Shown: positions 1 to 8,575, counted from the stretch's first letter. The stretch is 64,000 nt of DNA from Lachnospiraceae bacterium (GCA_017445585.1 JAFSTX010000068.1:16321-80320); one strand, 5' to 3'. A program made the numbers and translations. Notes: generated by a model from the letters alone, not told the origin.

Positions 1-305
1 GTCACATCCTCGGCCCGACAGGAGGCTATATCGTCGGTTTCCTTTTCACCGGACTGATCTATATGCTCGGCGAGCCGCTCATCACGAGAAAACGGGCGCT
101 GCGTATAGTCTTTCTGATTGCGGGACTGCTCGCGTGCTATCTCGTCGGTACGATATGGTTCGTCATAGTACTCGGCGCACGCGGCACCGAATACGGGTTC
201 TTCGCAGCCCTTATGACCTGCGTGGTGCCTTACATCATCCCCGACCTCGTAAAGCTGCTGCTGGCCATGTATGTAAGCACCCAGGTCAGAAAGCTGCTCA
301 GATAG
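1..305 (+). CDS. bioY: BioY family biotin transporter S component, C-terminal part
   Basis: The frame is open from base 3 to the stop at 303-305 and the gene begins outside the window. The visible protein starts HILGPTGGYIVGFL, which is the conserved GPTGGY segment of BioY, the biotin-binding membrane subunit of ECF vitamin transporters. Three hydrophobic helices follow and the chain ends in a short basic tail (VRKLLR), as is usual for BioY. About 100 of roughly 180 residues are present. The energising ECF module is not in the window. Recognition rests on the motif and the hydrophobic pattern; confidence is high for the family and moderate for biotin as the substrate. Confidence 0.82.
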   Translation, partial: HILGPTGGYIVGFLFTGLIYMLGEPLITRKRALRIVFLIAGLLACYLVGTIWFVIVLGARGTEYGFFAALMTCVVPYIIPDLVKLLLAMYVSTQVRKLLR

Positions 306-366
306 GGCAAAAAAAAGACATCTTCCTGCTTCGGCCAGGGCTTGTAAGACAGTTTTATGGTTTTCC

Positions 367-400
367 GGAAATGGCATGATCTTTGGGTCATGCCATTTCC
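367..400 (+). terminator. inverted repeat after bioY
   Basis: A 13-bp perfect inverted repeat (GGAAATGGCATGA, 8-base loop, TCATGCCATTTCC) lies 61 bases after the bioY stop. There is no T-run after it, so intrinsic termination is only possible; it could be an RNA-stabilising hairpin. Confidence 0.45.
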
Positions 401-474
401 TGTTGCATCAGTTCACTCAGGGGGATGAACCCGATCAGATCATAAGGGATAAGGCCGCAGAATCACAGCCGTCA

Positions 475-508
475 AAAACGGCCGGGTCCGTTCGGGCCCG
501 GCCGTTTT
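475..508 (-). terminator. terminator of the 523-1047 gene, possibly bidirectional
   Basis: AAAACGGCCGGG pairs with CCCGGCCGTTTT around a 10-base loop. On the minus strand the stem is followed by TTTTT, placing an intrinsic terminator 15 bases after the stop of the membrane protein gene. The plus-strand side ends TTTTCTTATT, so it may also stop transcription arriving from bioY. Confidence 0.8.
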
Positions 509-522
509 CTTATTCCTGTTGA

Positions 523-1047
523 TCAGGTGTTTTCCTTAAATGCGTTGATGATGTAGCGGATCGACCCGACGATCGCCAGCGCAATGCCAACCAGCAGATT
601 CAGCAGGTAGCTCCTCGCTATCTCAGGATCTTCCTTCAGCCAGAGGCCGCCAGAACGGACACATTCCGCATAGGTCGGCATATAGTCGATTTCTTTCGCG
701 GCATACCATTCCTTGTACGCCTGGAACAGATCCTTGGCAAAGCAGAGATACCACGCGAGAGCGAGGACCAGCAGCGAAATGACCGCCGCGATGATCACGC
801 CTTTTTTGCTCAGGCGTCCGCCGAAGATCCTGTAGCCCTGGATCGCGCAGACAGCACCGATCAGGCCTGAGATCCCTGCGTAAAAGCCGACCATGTCCAG
901 CAGAAACCAGATCACGCCTCCTGCCAGAGAAAAAAGAAATGCGCCGACGATGCCCCCAAGAACATTCTCTCTCTTTTCCGGTTCCGCCTGCATGACGGGG
1001 GGTGTCTGCATTTCCGGGACCGTATTCATTTCAACAGGTTCGTCCAA
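523..1047 (-). CDS. small membrane protein of unknown function
   Basis: The protein has a proline- and glutamate-rich cytoplasmic N-terminus of about 30 residues, then three or four hydrophobic segments (GGIVGAFLFSLAGGVIWFLL, a glycine-rich segment around IGAVCAIQGY, VIIAAVISLLVLALAWYLCF, and a C-terminal LLNLLVGIALAIVGSI). An ATG-started frame extends to 1092, but I prefer a TTG start at 1047 because AAAGGAG sits eight bases before it, while the ATG at 1092 has no ribosome binding site. That gives 174 aa. The gene is monocistronic with its own terminator. I do not recognise the family; it is annotated only as a polytopic membrane protein. Confidence 0.7.
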   Translation of the reverse strand: MDEPVEMNTVPEMQTPPVMQAEPEKRENVLGGIVGAFLFSLAGGVIWFLLDMVGFYAGISGLIGAVCAIQGYRIFGGRLSKKGVIIAAVISLLVLALAWYLCFAKDLFQAYKEWYAAKEIDYMPTYAECVRSGGLWLKEDPEIARSYLLNLLVGIALAIVGSIRYIINAFKENT

Positions 1048-1090
1048 TGCCGTTTCTCCTTTTGCTGAAGTATTCTGCGAAAAGGATATC

Positions 1091-1426
1091 ATGGCATTTT
1101 GGAAATGTCAATCATCCCGAAAATTCACTTCCAAAACTGATTTGCAACTTATTATGAGGTATTGCTGGCTTAAAGATGTCGGAAGATTCAGAGGAATACA
1201 GTATTTTGCCGTCGCACCAAAAGACCGAGTTCCTCGAATTATGTGCGACAGAAACTTATCTTATTCAGTGCCAAACACCGCTATGCTAAAGGCATTACCT
1301 ATCAACAAGAAAATTCAGGAACTAGGGGGAAGTCTTCCAAAGATTGCAAAGATTTTTACAATATTGGACATAGAACTGGATAGCTGTTATCTTCAAAAAG
1401 ATATGCCCGGTTTATATTTCAGATAG
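1091..1426 (+). CDS. possible small hypothetical protein (111 aa)
   Basis: An ATG at 1091 is preceded by AAAGGA at a five-base spacing and opens a 111-codon frame through AT-richer sequence. The product is mildly basic, with no signal peptide or membrane helix and no motif I recognise. It would be divergent from the minus-strand gene starting at 1047. The rest of the 1048-1505 gap shows no other structure. It may be a chance frame or an old remnant; the call rests only on the ribosome binding site and the frame. Confidence 0.25.
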   Translation: MAFWKCQSSRKFTSKTDLQLIMRYCWLKDVGRFRGIQYFAVAPKDRVPRIMCDRNLSYSVPNTAMLKALPINKKIQELGGSLPKIAKIFTILDIELDSCYLQKDMPGLYFR

Positions 1427-1505
1427 CCCTGTTCCTGGTTATAGCTTTGAAGAGACGGTTGAGAAACCCTTTCCGCAAAGATGTATTTTTTGTCCGGCGT
1501 ACATA

Positions 1506-2273
1506 TCATTCTCCGGTTCTGTTATCATAGACCAGAGGCCTGTTTTTTCTGTAGTTTTTTCTCGGAATATTATCATATGGCACGACCGCGTGCAGCGGCT
1601 GCGCGATAGCCATATCCGTAATGGATCTCATCAGTTCGTCTTTGATCCGCTTCCTCTCAGCACTGCCATTGGCTTCCGGCTGATAGACTACCGGCTTCCC
1701 GAAATACATCGTATGCAGCTCAGGCGCCAGATACATCGGCACGAAGCTCAGGGCCCTGCCGGTGCTGCGGTAATACATCGACGCAACGCTGATAAACCTG
1801 TCCTGAAAATCGTTGATGATATTATTGTACGGGACTTTGTGTTCGGGAGTGATCATGATGCGGCTGCCATCGGCGAGACGATCGACCGTCATCCGAAATG
1901 TCGTCTTCAGCCGCATGTCATGATAGACCGGGATGAGTCTCGCGCTGGTAAAGACGCTGACAAAGGCAGGCTTCAGAATCCTGCTGACAAGCCAGAATAT
2001 CCACCTTACGCCGCACGGTTTGTGCGACCAGAAGTCGCGGTAAGTGTACTCCGCAACCTTCCTGCGGTCCATCATCTCCTCAGTGCACCACATATAGTGG
2101 TCGCCCGGGAAATACAGCTCCGTCACGACAGGACAGTACATCTGGCTGTGATTAGCAACTATGATGCACTCGCCCTCCGGCAAAGCCTCGCCCTGTATAT
2201 CATACCTCGGTACGATGATCCGAAGCACAGCACACGCGATTCTGTATGTCAAACTTCCCTTATCTTTTCTCAA
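1506..2273 (-). CDS. PlsC-like lysophospholipid acyltransferase family protein
   Basis: The 255-aa protein has the layout of 1-acylglycerol-3-phosphate O-acyltransferases: VANHSQMY around residue 40 stands for the NHX4D block, a hydrophobic stretch lies near residues 90-110, and MITPEHK near residue 140 stands for the FPEGTR block. Two family signatures are altered: the aspartate of HX4D is a cysteine and the glycine of PEG is a histidine, so ordinary acyl transfer is uncertain. The start is TTG at 2273, with TAGGAC just upstream. It is the last gene of the run beginning at 5908, 174 bases after the kinase, and may be co-transcribed. Substrate unknown. Confidence 0.68.
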   Translation of the reverse strand: MRKDKGSLTYRIACAVLRIIVPRYDIQGEALPEGECIIVANHSQMYCPVVTELYFPGDHYMWCTEEMMDRRKVAEYTYRDFWSHKPCGVRWIFWLVSRILKPAFVSVFTSARLIPVYHDMRLKTTFRMTVDRLADGSRIMITPEHKVPYNNIINDFQDRFISVASMYYRSTGRALSFVPMYLAPELHTMYFGKPVVYQPEANGSAERKRIKDELMRSITDMAIAQPLHAVVPYDNIPRKNYRKNRPLVYDNRTGE

Positions 2274-2447
2274 AGCTGTCCTACTTTTCGAATCTCACAC
2301 AACGTCAATGAATTGTCTGCGCTCCCGATCCTCACGCAACGTCTATGAAATCCGACTGCAAATGAATGATACAAACTCTGTATCTTATACCACAAATTTG
2401 CTTTTTTATCTACGATTATTTCGAGGAGTATCCGGTTGCTGCCGAAA

Positions 2448-3941
2448 TCAGCGAAGCGCCCAGCCGCTGCTCCTGCGAACCGCCTCGAGCCAGCGCATAA
2501 GCTTCTCTTCGCGTTCTGCATCTGACATGGAGGGTTCATATGTCTTCTTCAGCCTTACAAGCTTTTTCACGTCGTCGGGACCGCCAAGTGCTCCTGCGGC
2601 TATGGCGGACGCGCATGCACTGCCGTATGCCGCGGCTTCCTTCTCCTCCGGGATTTCTACCGGGATGCCGAGCATATCCGACTGGAACTGCATGAGGAAA
2701 GCATTCTCCACCGGGCCGCCGTCAGCTCTCATCAGCTGTGAACGACGTCCGTAGGCATCGCTCATGGCAAGATAGCTGTTCGTCACCTGATATGCGAGAG
2801 CCTCCAGCACGGCGCGTACTATATGTGCGCGCGTCGTTCCGGCCGTCATCCCGATCAGCGTGCCTCTGGCGTACTGATCCCAGAAAGGCGTCGCAAGTCC
2901 CGAAAGTGCCGGTACATAGTATACGTCTCCCGTATCGGGGACCGAGCGGGCCAGCGTCTCGGACTCTGCGGCATTTTCTATCAGACCGAGTCCCTTTACC
3001 AGCCACTCCACGGAGGAGCCTGCCGAATAGCAGGAGCCGCGCAGTCTGAACCACGGCCTGCCATGATACGTCCACAGACAGTTTGAGAAAAGGTCCGGCT
3101 TTGAAGGGACGAGCGTCTCGCCGGTCTGCAGGCTCATAAAGCTTCCCGTACCGTAAGAAGTCTTAAGTATGCCCTCTCCCACGCAGCCGCTTCCGATGAT
3201 TCCCGCCGAGGAATCCTCCAGCGCCGCGCCGATCAGCGCCTTAGCTCCGAGGAAGCATGCGGGATCCGTATATCCGAAGCTCCCTATGCTGTCCGCCATC
3301 TGCGGCATCAGCTCTCTGCGCAGGCCAAAAAGCCCCAGCATGAAATCGTCCCAGTCGCACCGCGCCAGATCAGTCAGCATCATGCAGCTCGCGCTGCCCG
3401 GGTCCGTAGCATAGATGGTCTTGCCTGAGATCCTGTAAAAGAACCAGGTATTAAAGGTGCCGACCATCAGCTCTCCGCGCTCATACCGCGCCCTGGCGCC
3501 CTCGACGTGATCAAGGATCCAGGCGATCTTTGTCGCGCTGTAGTATGCGTCGGCCTTTACACCCGTGACAGCAAGTATCCTGTCTCCGTACTCACGGTCC
3601 AGCCGGTCCGCGTCTTCCGAGGTGCGGCGGTCCTGCCAGACTATCATACGGAATATCGGATCAGCGGTATCCTTTTCCCAGACAAGGCAAGTCTCGCCCT
3701 GATGATCCATTCCAAAGCCTATTATATCTGACGTCTTTGCTCCGGGGATCTTTGCCGCGGCGTCGCTGATCGCGCCGAGACAGTTATCGTATATCTCCTG
3801 CGGGTCCTGCTCGACCCAGCCTGGATAGGGATAATAGTTTGAATGCGGCCGCGACGCTTTTGCCAGCATATGTCCATTCTCATCCGTTATTACAGCCGTC
3901 GTGAGCGTCGTACCCTGATCGATTCCTGCAAAAAGCTTCAT
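2448..3941 (-). CDS. FGGY-family kinase, glycerol kinase-like but with altered substrate residues
   Basis: At 497 aa this is a full-length FGGY kinase. GIDQGTT at residues 6-12 is the first phosphate-binding motif, GWVEQDP follows near residue 41, VWQDRRT near 100, SYGTGSFM near 265 and ADGGPVENAFLMQ near 400, all in glycerol kinase order and wording. Against E. coli GlpK, the residue at the place of Arg83 is Gly (HQGET for NQRET) and that of Gln246 is Ser (EDSSA for GDQQA), while Glu84, Trp103, Tyr135 and Asp245 appear kept. The enzyme should phosphorylate a polyol or sugar with ATP, but plain glycerol is doubtful. It lies 14 bases after the phosphatase gene in the same direction. Confidence 0.8.
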   Translation of the reverse strand: MKLFAGIDQGTTLTTAVITDENGHMLAKASRPHSNYYPYPGWVEQDPQEIYDNCLGAISDAAAKIPGAKTSDIIGFGMDHQGETCLVWEKDTADPIFRMIVWQDRRTSEDADRLDREYGDRILAVTGVKADAYYSATKIAWILDHVEGARARYERGELMVGTFNTWFFYRISGKTIYATDPGSASCMMLTDLARCDWDDFMLGLFGLRRELMPQMADSIGSFGYTDPACFLGAKALIGAALEDSSAGIIGSGCVGEGILKTSYGTGSFMSLQTGETLVPSKPDLFSNCLWTYHGRPWFRLRGSCYSAGSSVEWLVKGLGLIENAAESETLARSVPDTGDVYYVPALSGLATPFWDQYARGTLIGMTAGTTRAHIVRAVLEALAYQVTNSYLAMSDAYGRRSQLMRADGGPVENAFLMQFQSDMLGIPVEIPEEKEAAAYGSACASAIAAGALGGPDDVKKLVRLKKTYEPSMSDAEREEKLMRWLEAVRRSSGWALR

Positions 3942-3955
3942 ACTGATCCTTTCTG

Positions 3956-4549
3956 CTATTCCAGAGCGCCGCGGTAGCTGAAGGCAACGAGGCTCCAGCG
4001 GCCGCCCGAATAATCAAAAACGGTCACGGAAGCATTGGCGATACTGAGGTGTTCGAGCAGCACCGGGTAACCCATGGCGTGATTAAAGAACTGATGGACC
4101 GTCCCCTCATGTCCGACCACCGCAATGCGCTCGCATTGACCGTCCTGAGCCTCGACCTCACGGATAAAATCCGCCACTCTGGCAGCCATCTGTTCCTTCG
4201 ACTCACCGCCGAAAGCCCTGAAATCCTGATTAATCACGCTCTCTGTATAAGTCTCTCCGTATTCGCGAAGATTATCCTCATAGTAATGCTCGGAGATACA
4301 TCCTACGCTGATCTCGCGGATCTTGTCCGTAAGGACCGGCTCGTATCCCGGCAGCGCCAGTGCACAGGTCTCGCGGGCACGGTTAAGATCGCTGCAGAAA
4401 ACCTTGTCAAAACGGATCCCTGCGAGATACTTTGCCGCTGCCGCGGCCTGCTCGCGTCCGAGCGGTGAAAGCGGAGTCTGCGACCATCCGCAGTTCATAT
4501 TCTGTCTGTTGCACTCGCTTTCACCGTGCCTGATAATATATACCTTCAT
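3956..4549 (-). CDS. histidine phosphatase superfamily protein
   Basis: The 197-aa protein begins MKVYIIRHGESECN, the RHG motif with the phospho-accepting histidine at residue 8. SDLNRARETCALAL is the second conserved arginine block and VGHEGTVHQFF near residue 145 carries the second catalytic histidine. Length and layout match small cofactor-independent phosphoglycerate mutase-like phosphatases (as in CobC, PhoE or GpmB relatives) and it is probably a phosphatase of a small metabolite. It sits between a phosphodiesterase-like gene (51-base gap) and an FGGY kinase (14-base gap), so its substrate is probably an intermediate of that pathway. Confidence 0.85.
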   Translation of the reverse strand: MKVYIIRHGESECNRQNMNCGWSQTPLSPLGREQAAAAAKYLAGIRFDKVFCSDLNRARETCALALPGYEPVLTDKIREISVGCISEHYYEDNLREYGETYTESVINQDFRAFGGESKEQMAARVADFIREVEAQDGQCERIAVVGHEGTVHQFFNHAMGYPVLLEHLSIANASVTVFDYSGGRWSLVAFSYRGALE

Positions 4550-4600
4550 CTGTTACCTCTCCGAAACGTGCCCTGCATCTGTCCGGCGCGTCTCACACCG

Positions 4601-5908
4601 TTATTTCTGTTTCAGTATTTCACCGATCACGCGGCCCTCCGCATCCGGCATGGTCCCGCCGAACGTGGCTGCCAGCGTGGGCGCCTCGTCGATGATCTCT
4701 CCGCGCCCGATCATCACATCATCCTCAACCGACGGGCCCTTGCACAGGAAGACCGGCTGCGGCCCCTTCTCGGGTCTGTAGCCGTGCGTAGCCATACCGA
4801 GACGGTAATCGCTAAGGTCAATGGGATTTGCGATAGGCTCCTGCCAGCCGTCGCCAAAGGCCGTATAGCCGTCGGTTTCGACCACCAGATCAAAATCTCC
4901 GTCAAAGCCGTACTCGCGAGAGACCTCCTCGCGCGTCAGCACCTCTTCAAAGCCCCAGACGCCCTGATCTCGCAGACGGCAGAGGTATTCGTACACCTGC
5001 TGCTTCGCACCGTCCTTGGTCCAGATAGTGGCGCTCATGCCGTTGCTTTGGGCAAAGGCTCGCCAGTCTGTGACTTTGCCGCTCTCGTCCACGTCGATGA
5101 AACCGCCCTGACGCAGTATCAGATTCAGCTTGATCCTGCGCGCAAAGTCCATCTGCCCGTGGTCCGAAAGGATGACGAAATCGGTATCGTCGTAAACTCC
5201 GGCCTCTTCCATCGCGGACATGACCTCTCCCAGCCACTCGTCCGTCATATCAAGTCCTCTGTCTATCTGCTCGTTAAAGATCCCGTGGCGGTGGCGGAAG
5301 GTATCCAGAATACAGTTATGTACAAAAAGCACGTCCGGCTGATAAAGCCTGATCATACTGCAGGCACAGCCCATCAGAAAATCGTCAAACGTGTTCGTTT
5401 TATCCAGAAACTTCCCTCTGTTCTTATAATTTGACGGCCAGCGGTCCATGTTCTCGCGGACCGCGCGCAGAGCCTCCTCGCTCGAGCCCATATTTGCAAA
5501 GCCCTGCTCGGGAGTCTCATTCGGATCAGGGAAGAAATATTCATCTATCAGATAATCTATGTTTTTGTTGCGTCCGGTGACAGGCCAGAAAACCGACGCC
5601 GTGGTCAGTCCCGCCCTCTTTGCCGCCGCAAAGATGTCCTCGGTCTTTACTATATCTCCGACGTAGTGCCAGCGCGTACTTCCGCCCTCGGTGCCGAAGG
5701 TCCCGTTCGTAAAGACTCCGTGCTTTCCCGTCCTGCAGCCCGTCATGATCGAGACGTGCGCCGGATAGGTGATACTCGGATAGATCGTACGCACATGGCT
5801 CACGCCCGACATATGCTCCATCAGGCGTGAAAAGTTCGGTTTTTCACGCAAATATGCCACGTCCTCCCAGACCATGGCATCCATAGAAAGTACAAACAGT
5901 TTTTTCAT
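4601..5908 (-). CDS. alkaline phosphatase superfamily phosphodiesterase / nucleotide pyrophosphatase
   Basis: The 435-aa protein belongs to the type I phosphodiesterase/nucleotide pyrophosphatase group. FVLSMDAM near residue 5 holds the first metal aspartate, PSITYPAHVSIMTG near residue 45 holds the nucleophile threonine, ILSDHGQM near residue 240 gives metal-binding Asp and His, and THGYRP near residue 370 gives the last His. There is no signal peptide, so it acts in the cytoplasm on an imported or internal phosphodiester or phosphomonoester. The start ATG follows AAAAGGAGC. It is the first gene of a four-gene run (5908 down to 1506), separated from the importer cluster by a 221-bp palindrome. 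Confidence 0.85.
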   Translation of the reverse strand: MKKLFVLSMDAMVWEDVAYLREKPNFSRLMEHMSGVSHVRTIYPSITYPAHVSIMTGCRTGKHGVFTNGTFGTEGGSTRWHYVGDIVKTEDIFAAAKRAGLTTASVFWPVTGRNKNIDYLIDEYFFPDPNETPEQGFANMGSSEEALRAVRENMDRWPSNYKNRGKFLDKTNTFDDFLMGCACSMIRLYQPDVLFVHNCILDTFRHRHGIFNEQIDRGLDMTDEWLGEVMSAMEEAGVYDDTDFVILSDHGQMDFARRIKLNLILRQGGFIDVDESGKVTDWRAFAQSNGMSATIWTKDGAKQQVYEYLCRLRDQGVWGFEEVLTREEVSREYGFDGDFDLVVETDGYTAFGDGWQEPIANPIDLSDYRLGMATHGYRPEKGPQPVFLCKGPSVEDDVMIGRGEIIDEAPTLAATFGGTMPDAEGRVIGEILKQK

Positions 5909-5968
5909 TATGCTCCTTTTATCCGTGCGGCTGACTATACGCCGCTCCGGACAGTGTCCGTATCATAC

Positions 5969-6189
5969 CCGCGCGGTTATTCCATGACGGGTGGCATACC
6001 CCGCAAAGCTGATTGGCTGGCTTTCTAAATCAGCGCGCTTGGCTCCTAAAAAGCTCGAAAATGCAAAACTCGCTTCGCTCAAACAGTTGCATTTTCATCG
6101 CTTTTCTTAACGGAACCTTCGCTGCTGATTTTACGAAAGCGCCAAAGGCTTTGCAGAGTATGTCACATCCGTCACGGAACCGCGCGGGC
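5969..6189. repeat. 221-bp imperfect palindromic element
   Basis: The 5969-6067 arm (from CCCGCGCGGTT to CGAAAATGCAA) is roughly three-quarters complementary to the 6088-6189 arm (TTGCATTTTC to AACCGCGCGGG), leaving a 20-base loop containing CTCGCTTCGCTC. It fills nearly all of the 291-base gap between 5908 and 6200 and has no open frame of its own. Such a length far exceeds a normal terminator; it resembles a dispersed palindromic repeat or MITE. As RNA it could still act as a strong hairpin separating the importer genes from the kinase genes. Confidence 0.8.
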
Positions 6190-6199
6190 GTACAGGAGA

Positions 6200-7183
6200 T
6201 TACTGCTGAGTCCAGACGTACAGCTCGTCGCTGCCGGCGGTGAGCATGACGTGGACGTCACCCGTCTCCCATACCTGATAGACCTCGCAGCCCACCTTCT
6301 GATAGCGGCGCAGGCCCGTATTGTTCATGATGTGACCGCCCATGCAGGCAGCGACCTTCGGGCTTACAGCCTCGATGAACTCGGCGCTTCCGGAGGTATT
6401 CGCGCCGTGATGCATGATCTTGAGGACGTCGGCCTTGAGCAGCTCGTTGTCAACTTCGGCCAGGCATGCGCTCTCACCGGTATAGTAGAGATCTCCGGTA
6501 AAGAGGACCTTCTTGCCGTCCCATGAAACGCTCATAACGTTTGAAGTATCGTTCGTCGTAGCGCCTGCCGTATCCTGCCTGGGATAGAGAATATCGAACT
6601 GCGCTCCGCCGATCTCGAAGGAATCTCCGGCCATGACCGTGGTCACTTCCACACCCTTGGCCTGAAGCTTTTCGATATATCCGCGAAGAGGCGCGGCGTT
6701 CGTGTTCCAGCTGATGGACTCATCCAGCTCAAAACCGTCGATATATACCTTTTTGATACCGAAAGCATCGATGAAATTCATCAGCCCGCCGTAATGATCG
6801 GAATGGAAATGACTGATGAAAGCGCACTCGATATGAGTCACGCCCTCGTCCTTAAGCTGCTGGACGATGTAGTTCTCGTAGCCGCCCTCGCAGGAATCCA
6901 CCAGCACGTATGACTCATCGGGCATCTTCATCAGGGTGCAGTCACCCCATGTCACAGACTGATCTACCTTCAGATTACCGAAGAAGGTGACTACCAGATT
7001 GCCCGTGGTGCTCTCGGGAGCCTGATGGTTGCGGGTATCGTCAGCCTGCGCCTCGGTGGCCTCTGTAGTGACTGCAGGCGTCTCGTCATCATCTTCATCG
7101 TCATCATCGTCTGCCGCGCCTCCGCAGGCGGCCAGGGTGACCACCATAACGCAGGTCAGCAGGAAAACAAGTATTCTCTTCAT
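6200..7183 (-). CDS. secreted lipoprotein with metallo-beta-lactamase fold (ComEC-type)
   Basis: A lipoprotein signal peptide (MKRILVFLLTCVMVVTLAAC, lipobox LAAC, Cys20) is followed by an acidic Asp/Glu linker to about residue 60 and then an MBL domain. HFHSDH at 125-130 is the metal motif, LFTGD near 230 and MHHGANTSG near 260 complete the set typical of ComEC/Rec2-like and CbpE-like hydrolases. It would sit outside the membrane. It is 12 bases after the binding-protein gene, hence co-transcribed with the importer. Its domain is shorter than and distinct from those of its three MBL neighbours. A hydrolytic role on the transported ligand is inference; the family acts on nucleic acids, phosphodiesters or lactones. 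Confidence 0.85.
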   Translation of the reverse strand: MKRILVFLLTCVMVVTLAACGGAADDDDDEDDDETPAVTTEATEAQADDTRNHQAPESTTGNLVVTFFGNLKVDQSVTWGDCTLMKMPDESYVLVDSCEGGYENYIVQQLKDEGVTHIECAFISHFHSDHYGGLMNFIDAFGIKKVYIDGFELDESISWNTNAAPLRGYIEKLQAKGVEVTTVMAGDSFEIGGAQFDILYPRQDTAGATTNDTSNVMSVSWDGKKVLFTGDLYYTGESACLAEVDNELLKADVLKIMHHGANTSGSAEFIEAVSPKVAACMGGHIMNNTGLRRYQKVGCEVYQVWETGDVHVMLTAGSDELYVWTQQ

Positions 7184-7195
7184 ATTTTTGACCCC

Positions 7196-8575
7196 TTAAT
7201 CGTTGCTGGCGTGCCAGAAATCGATACACTCATCGACCTCTCCCGCGAAAGCGACCGTAAGCTCCTCGGCGCTCTTGCTCTCGGTGCAGGCCTTGGAGTA
7301 GTACTCGCGGCAGAGCTGATGGAAGTCAGAGAACATAGGCAGCCATGCGTTGTAGCAGTCGGCGCTGGTATTCTCCTGGGCCTCGATGGAGTACTTCGCG
7401 GTAGGGAATTCCTTTGCGATGAAGCTCTGATACTCGGCGGACTCAAAGCCCGTGATCGTGGTAGGCAGATATCCGGTAGCCTCGGCAAAGCCTGCGGTAT
7501 ACTCATCCTGCATCAGGAACTTCATGAACTCCCATGCGCCCTCCTGACGGCGGTCTTCGCCGGTATTGGCCAGGAAGAAGCAGCCGCCGCCCGTGCACTG
7601 ACCGACGTTTGCAGCGCCCTTGGTGATGGTGGGGCACTCATGGAAGCCGGTGGTAAAGGCATCTGCCACAGCAGTAACTACAGTATGATAAGAAGAAATG
7701 AACTCAGAGTAGATAACACAGTTCTGATTTACGAACTCAGCGCGTCCGTCAGCGACCGTGGTACCGAAGGGAAGCATCAGATCTTCCTCAGTCATGGTCT
7801 TGAGGAACTGGAAGAAATCCACGGTGGCCTTGTAAGCCTCGCCGCCCTCGTCACCGATCAGGCATCTGGTGGGAACGGCGTCCTTGCCATTGTTATTGTC
7901 CACGTACTGAATGCCCTGGGCGGTCATAGGGAAGCTGTAGAAACCGGAGCTTGAGTGCATATAGAAGGGGTGCGCCACACCGGCAGCCTTGAGCGTGCGG
8001 CAGGCCTCCAGGATCTCCTGATAGCTGTTCAGATCCGCTCTGGCATCGATGCCGTTTGCAGCGAGCACATCGTCATTGTAGAAAAATCCGGTGACCGTAT
8101 TGCCGAGAGGCATGCACTGCCAGACTCCGTCCACGGAGTAGGTATTTGCCAGGTTGGTGATCATGTGGCTCATATCATAGCCGTCCTTGTCGATCCAGGT
8201 CTGAATAGGAACGAACAGCTCCTGATTCGCCAGGATCGGATACATGGACTCCGTATCCGACGCGAAGATATCGGGGCGGCTGTCCTTGGTCGAGGTGCTG
8301 ATCTTGAGCAGAACGTCCTGATAGGAGCCGCCGTAGCTCATATCGATGATGTACTTGTCCTGGGACGCGTTGAAATCAGCAGCCGCGCTCGCCAGATACT
8401 CCTGTCCGTTACCGGTGTTACACTGCCAGACCTTGATGGTAAGCGGATAATCGTCAAAATCGTCGTCTCCGCCGATCTCGCCTTCCTCGTCGTCACCGCC
8501 GCCTCCGCAGGCGGCCAGCGCCAGCACCATGACAAAGGCCAGCATGAGCGCCAGAAGCTTCTTTAAACTCTTCAT
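7196..8575 (-). CDS. extracellular solute-binding lipoprotein of a carbohydrate-type ABC importer (UgpB-like)
   Basis: The signal peptide ends in LALAACGGGG (lipobox cysteine at about 23), followed by an acidic linker. The remaining roughly 415 residues have the family 1 solute-binding layout: LTIKVWQCNTGNG first strand, a hinge near PDIFASDTESMYPI, PLGNTVTGFFYNDDVLAANGI and GAWEFMKFLMQDE. The wording is closest to UgpB and other glycerol-phosphate or oligosaccharide binding proteins. It catches the ligand for the two permeases encoded just upstream. AGGAGGAAG precedes the ATG. The 163-base gap before it holds two small hairpins, which could favour higher expression of this subunit. Ligand unknown. 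Confidence 0.88.
   Translation of the reverse strand: MKSLKKLLALMLAFVMVLALAACGGGGDDEEGEIGGDDDFDDYPLTIKVWQCNTGNGQEYLASAAADFNASQDKYIIDMSYGGSYQDVLLKISTSTKDSRPDIFASDTESMYPILANQELFVPIQTWIDKDGYDMSHMITNLANTYSVDGVWQCMPLGNTVTGFFYNDDVLAANGIDARADLNSYQEILEACRTLKAAGVAHPFYMHSSSGFYSFPMTAQGIQYVDNNNGKDAVPTRCLIGDEGGEAYKATVDFFQFLKTMTEEDLMLPFGTTVADGRAEFVNQNCVIYSEFISSYHTVVTAVADAFTTGFHECPTITKGAANVGQCTGGGCFFLANTGEDRRQEGAWEFMKFLMQDEYTAGFAEATGYLPTTITGFESAEYQSFIAKEFPTAKYSIEAQENTSADCYNAWLPMFSDFHQLCREYYSKACTESKSAEELTVAFAGEVDECIDFWHASND

Noticed and set aside
2270..2539. Minus-strand frame of 89 codons between kinase and acyltransferase genes
   Set aside because: Half of it overlaps the kinase 3' end in another frame, and it lacks a ribosome binding site and any motif.
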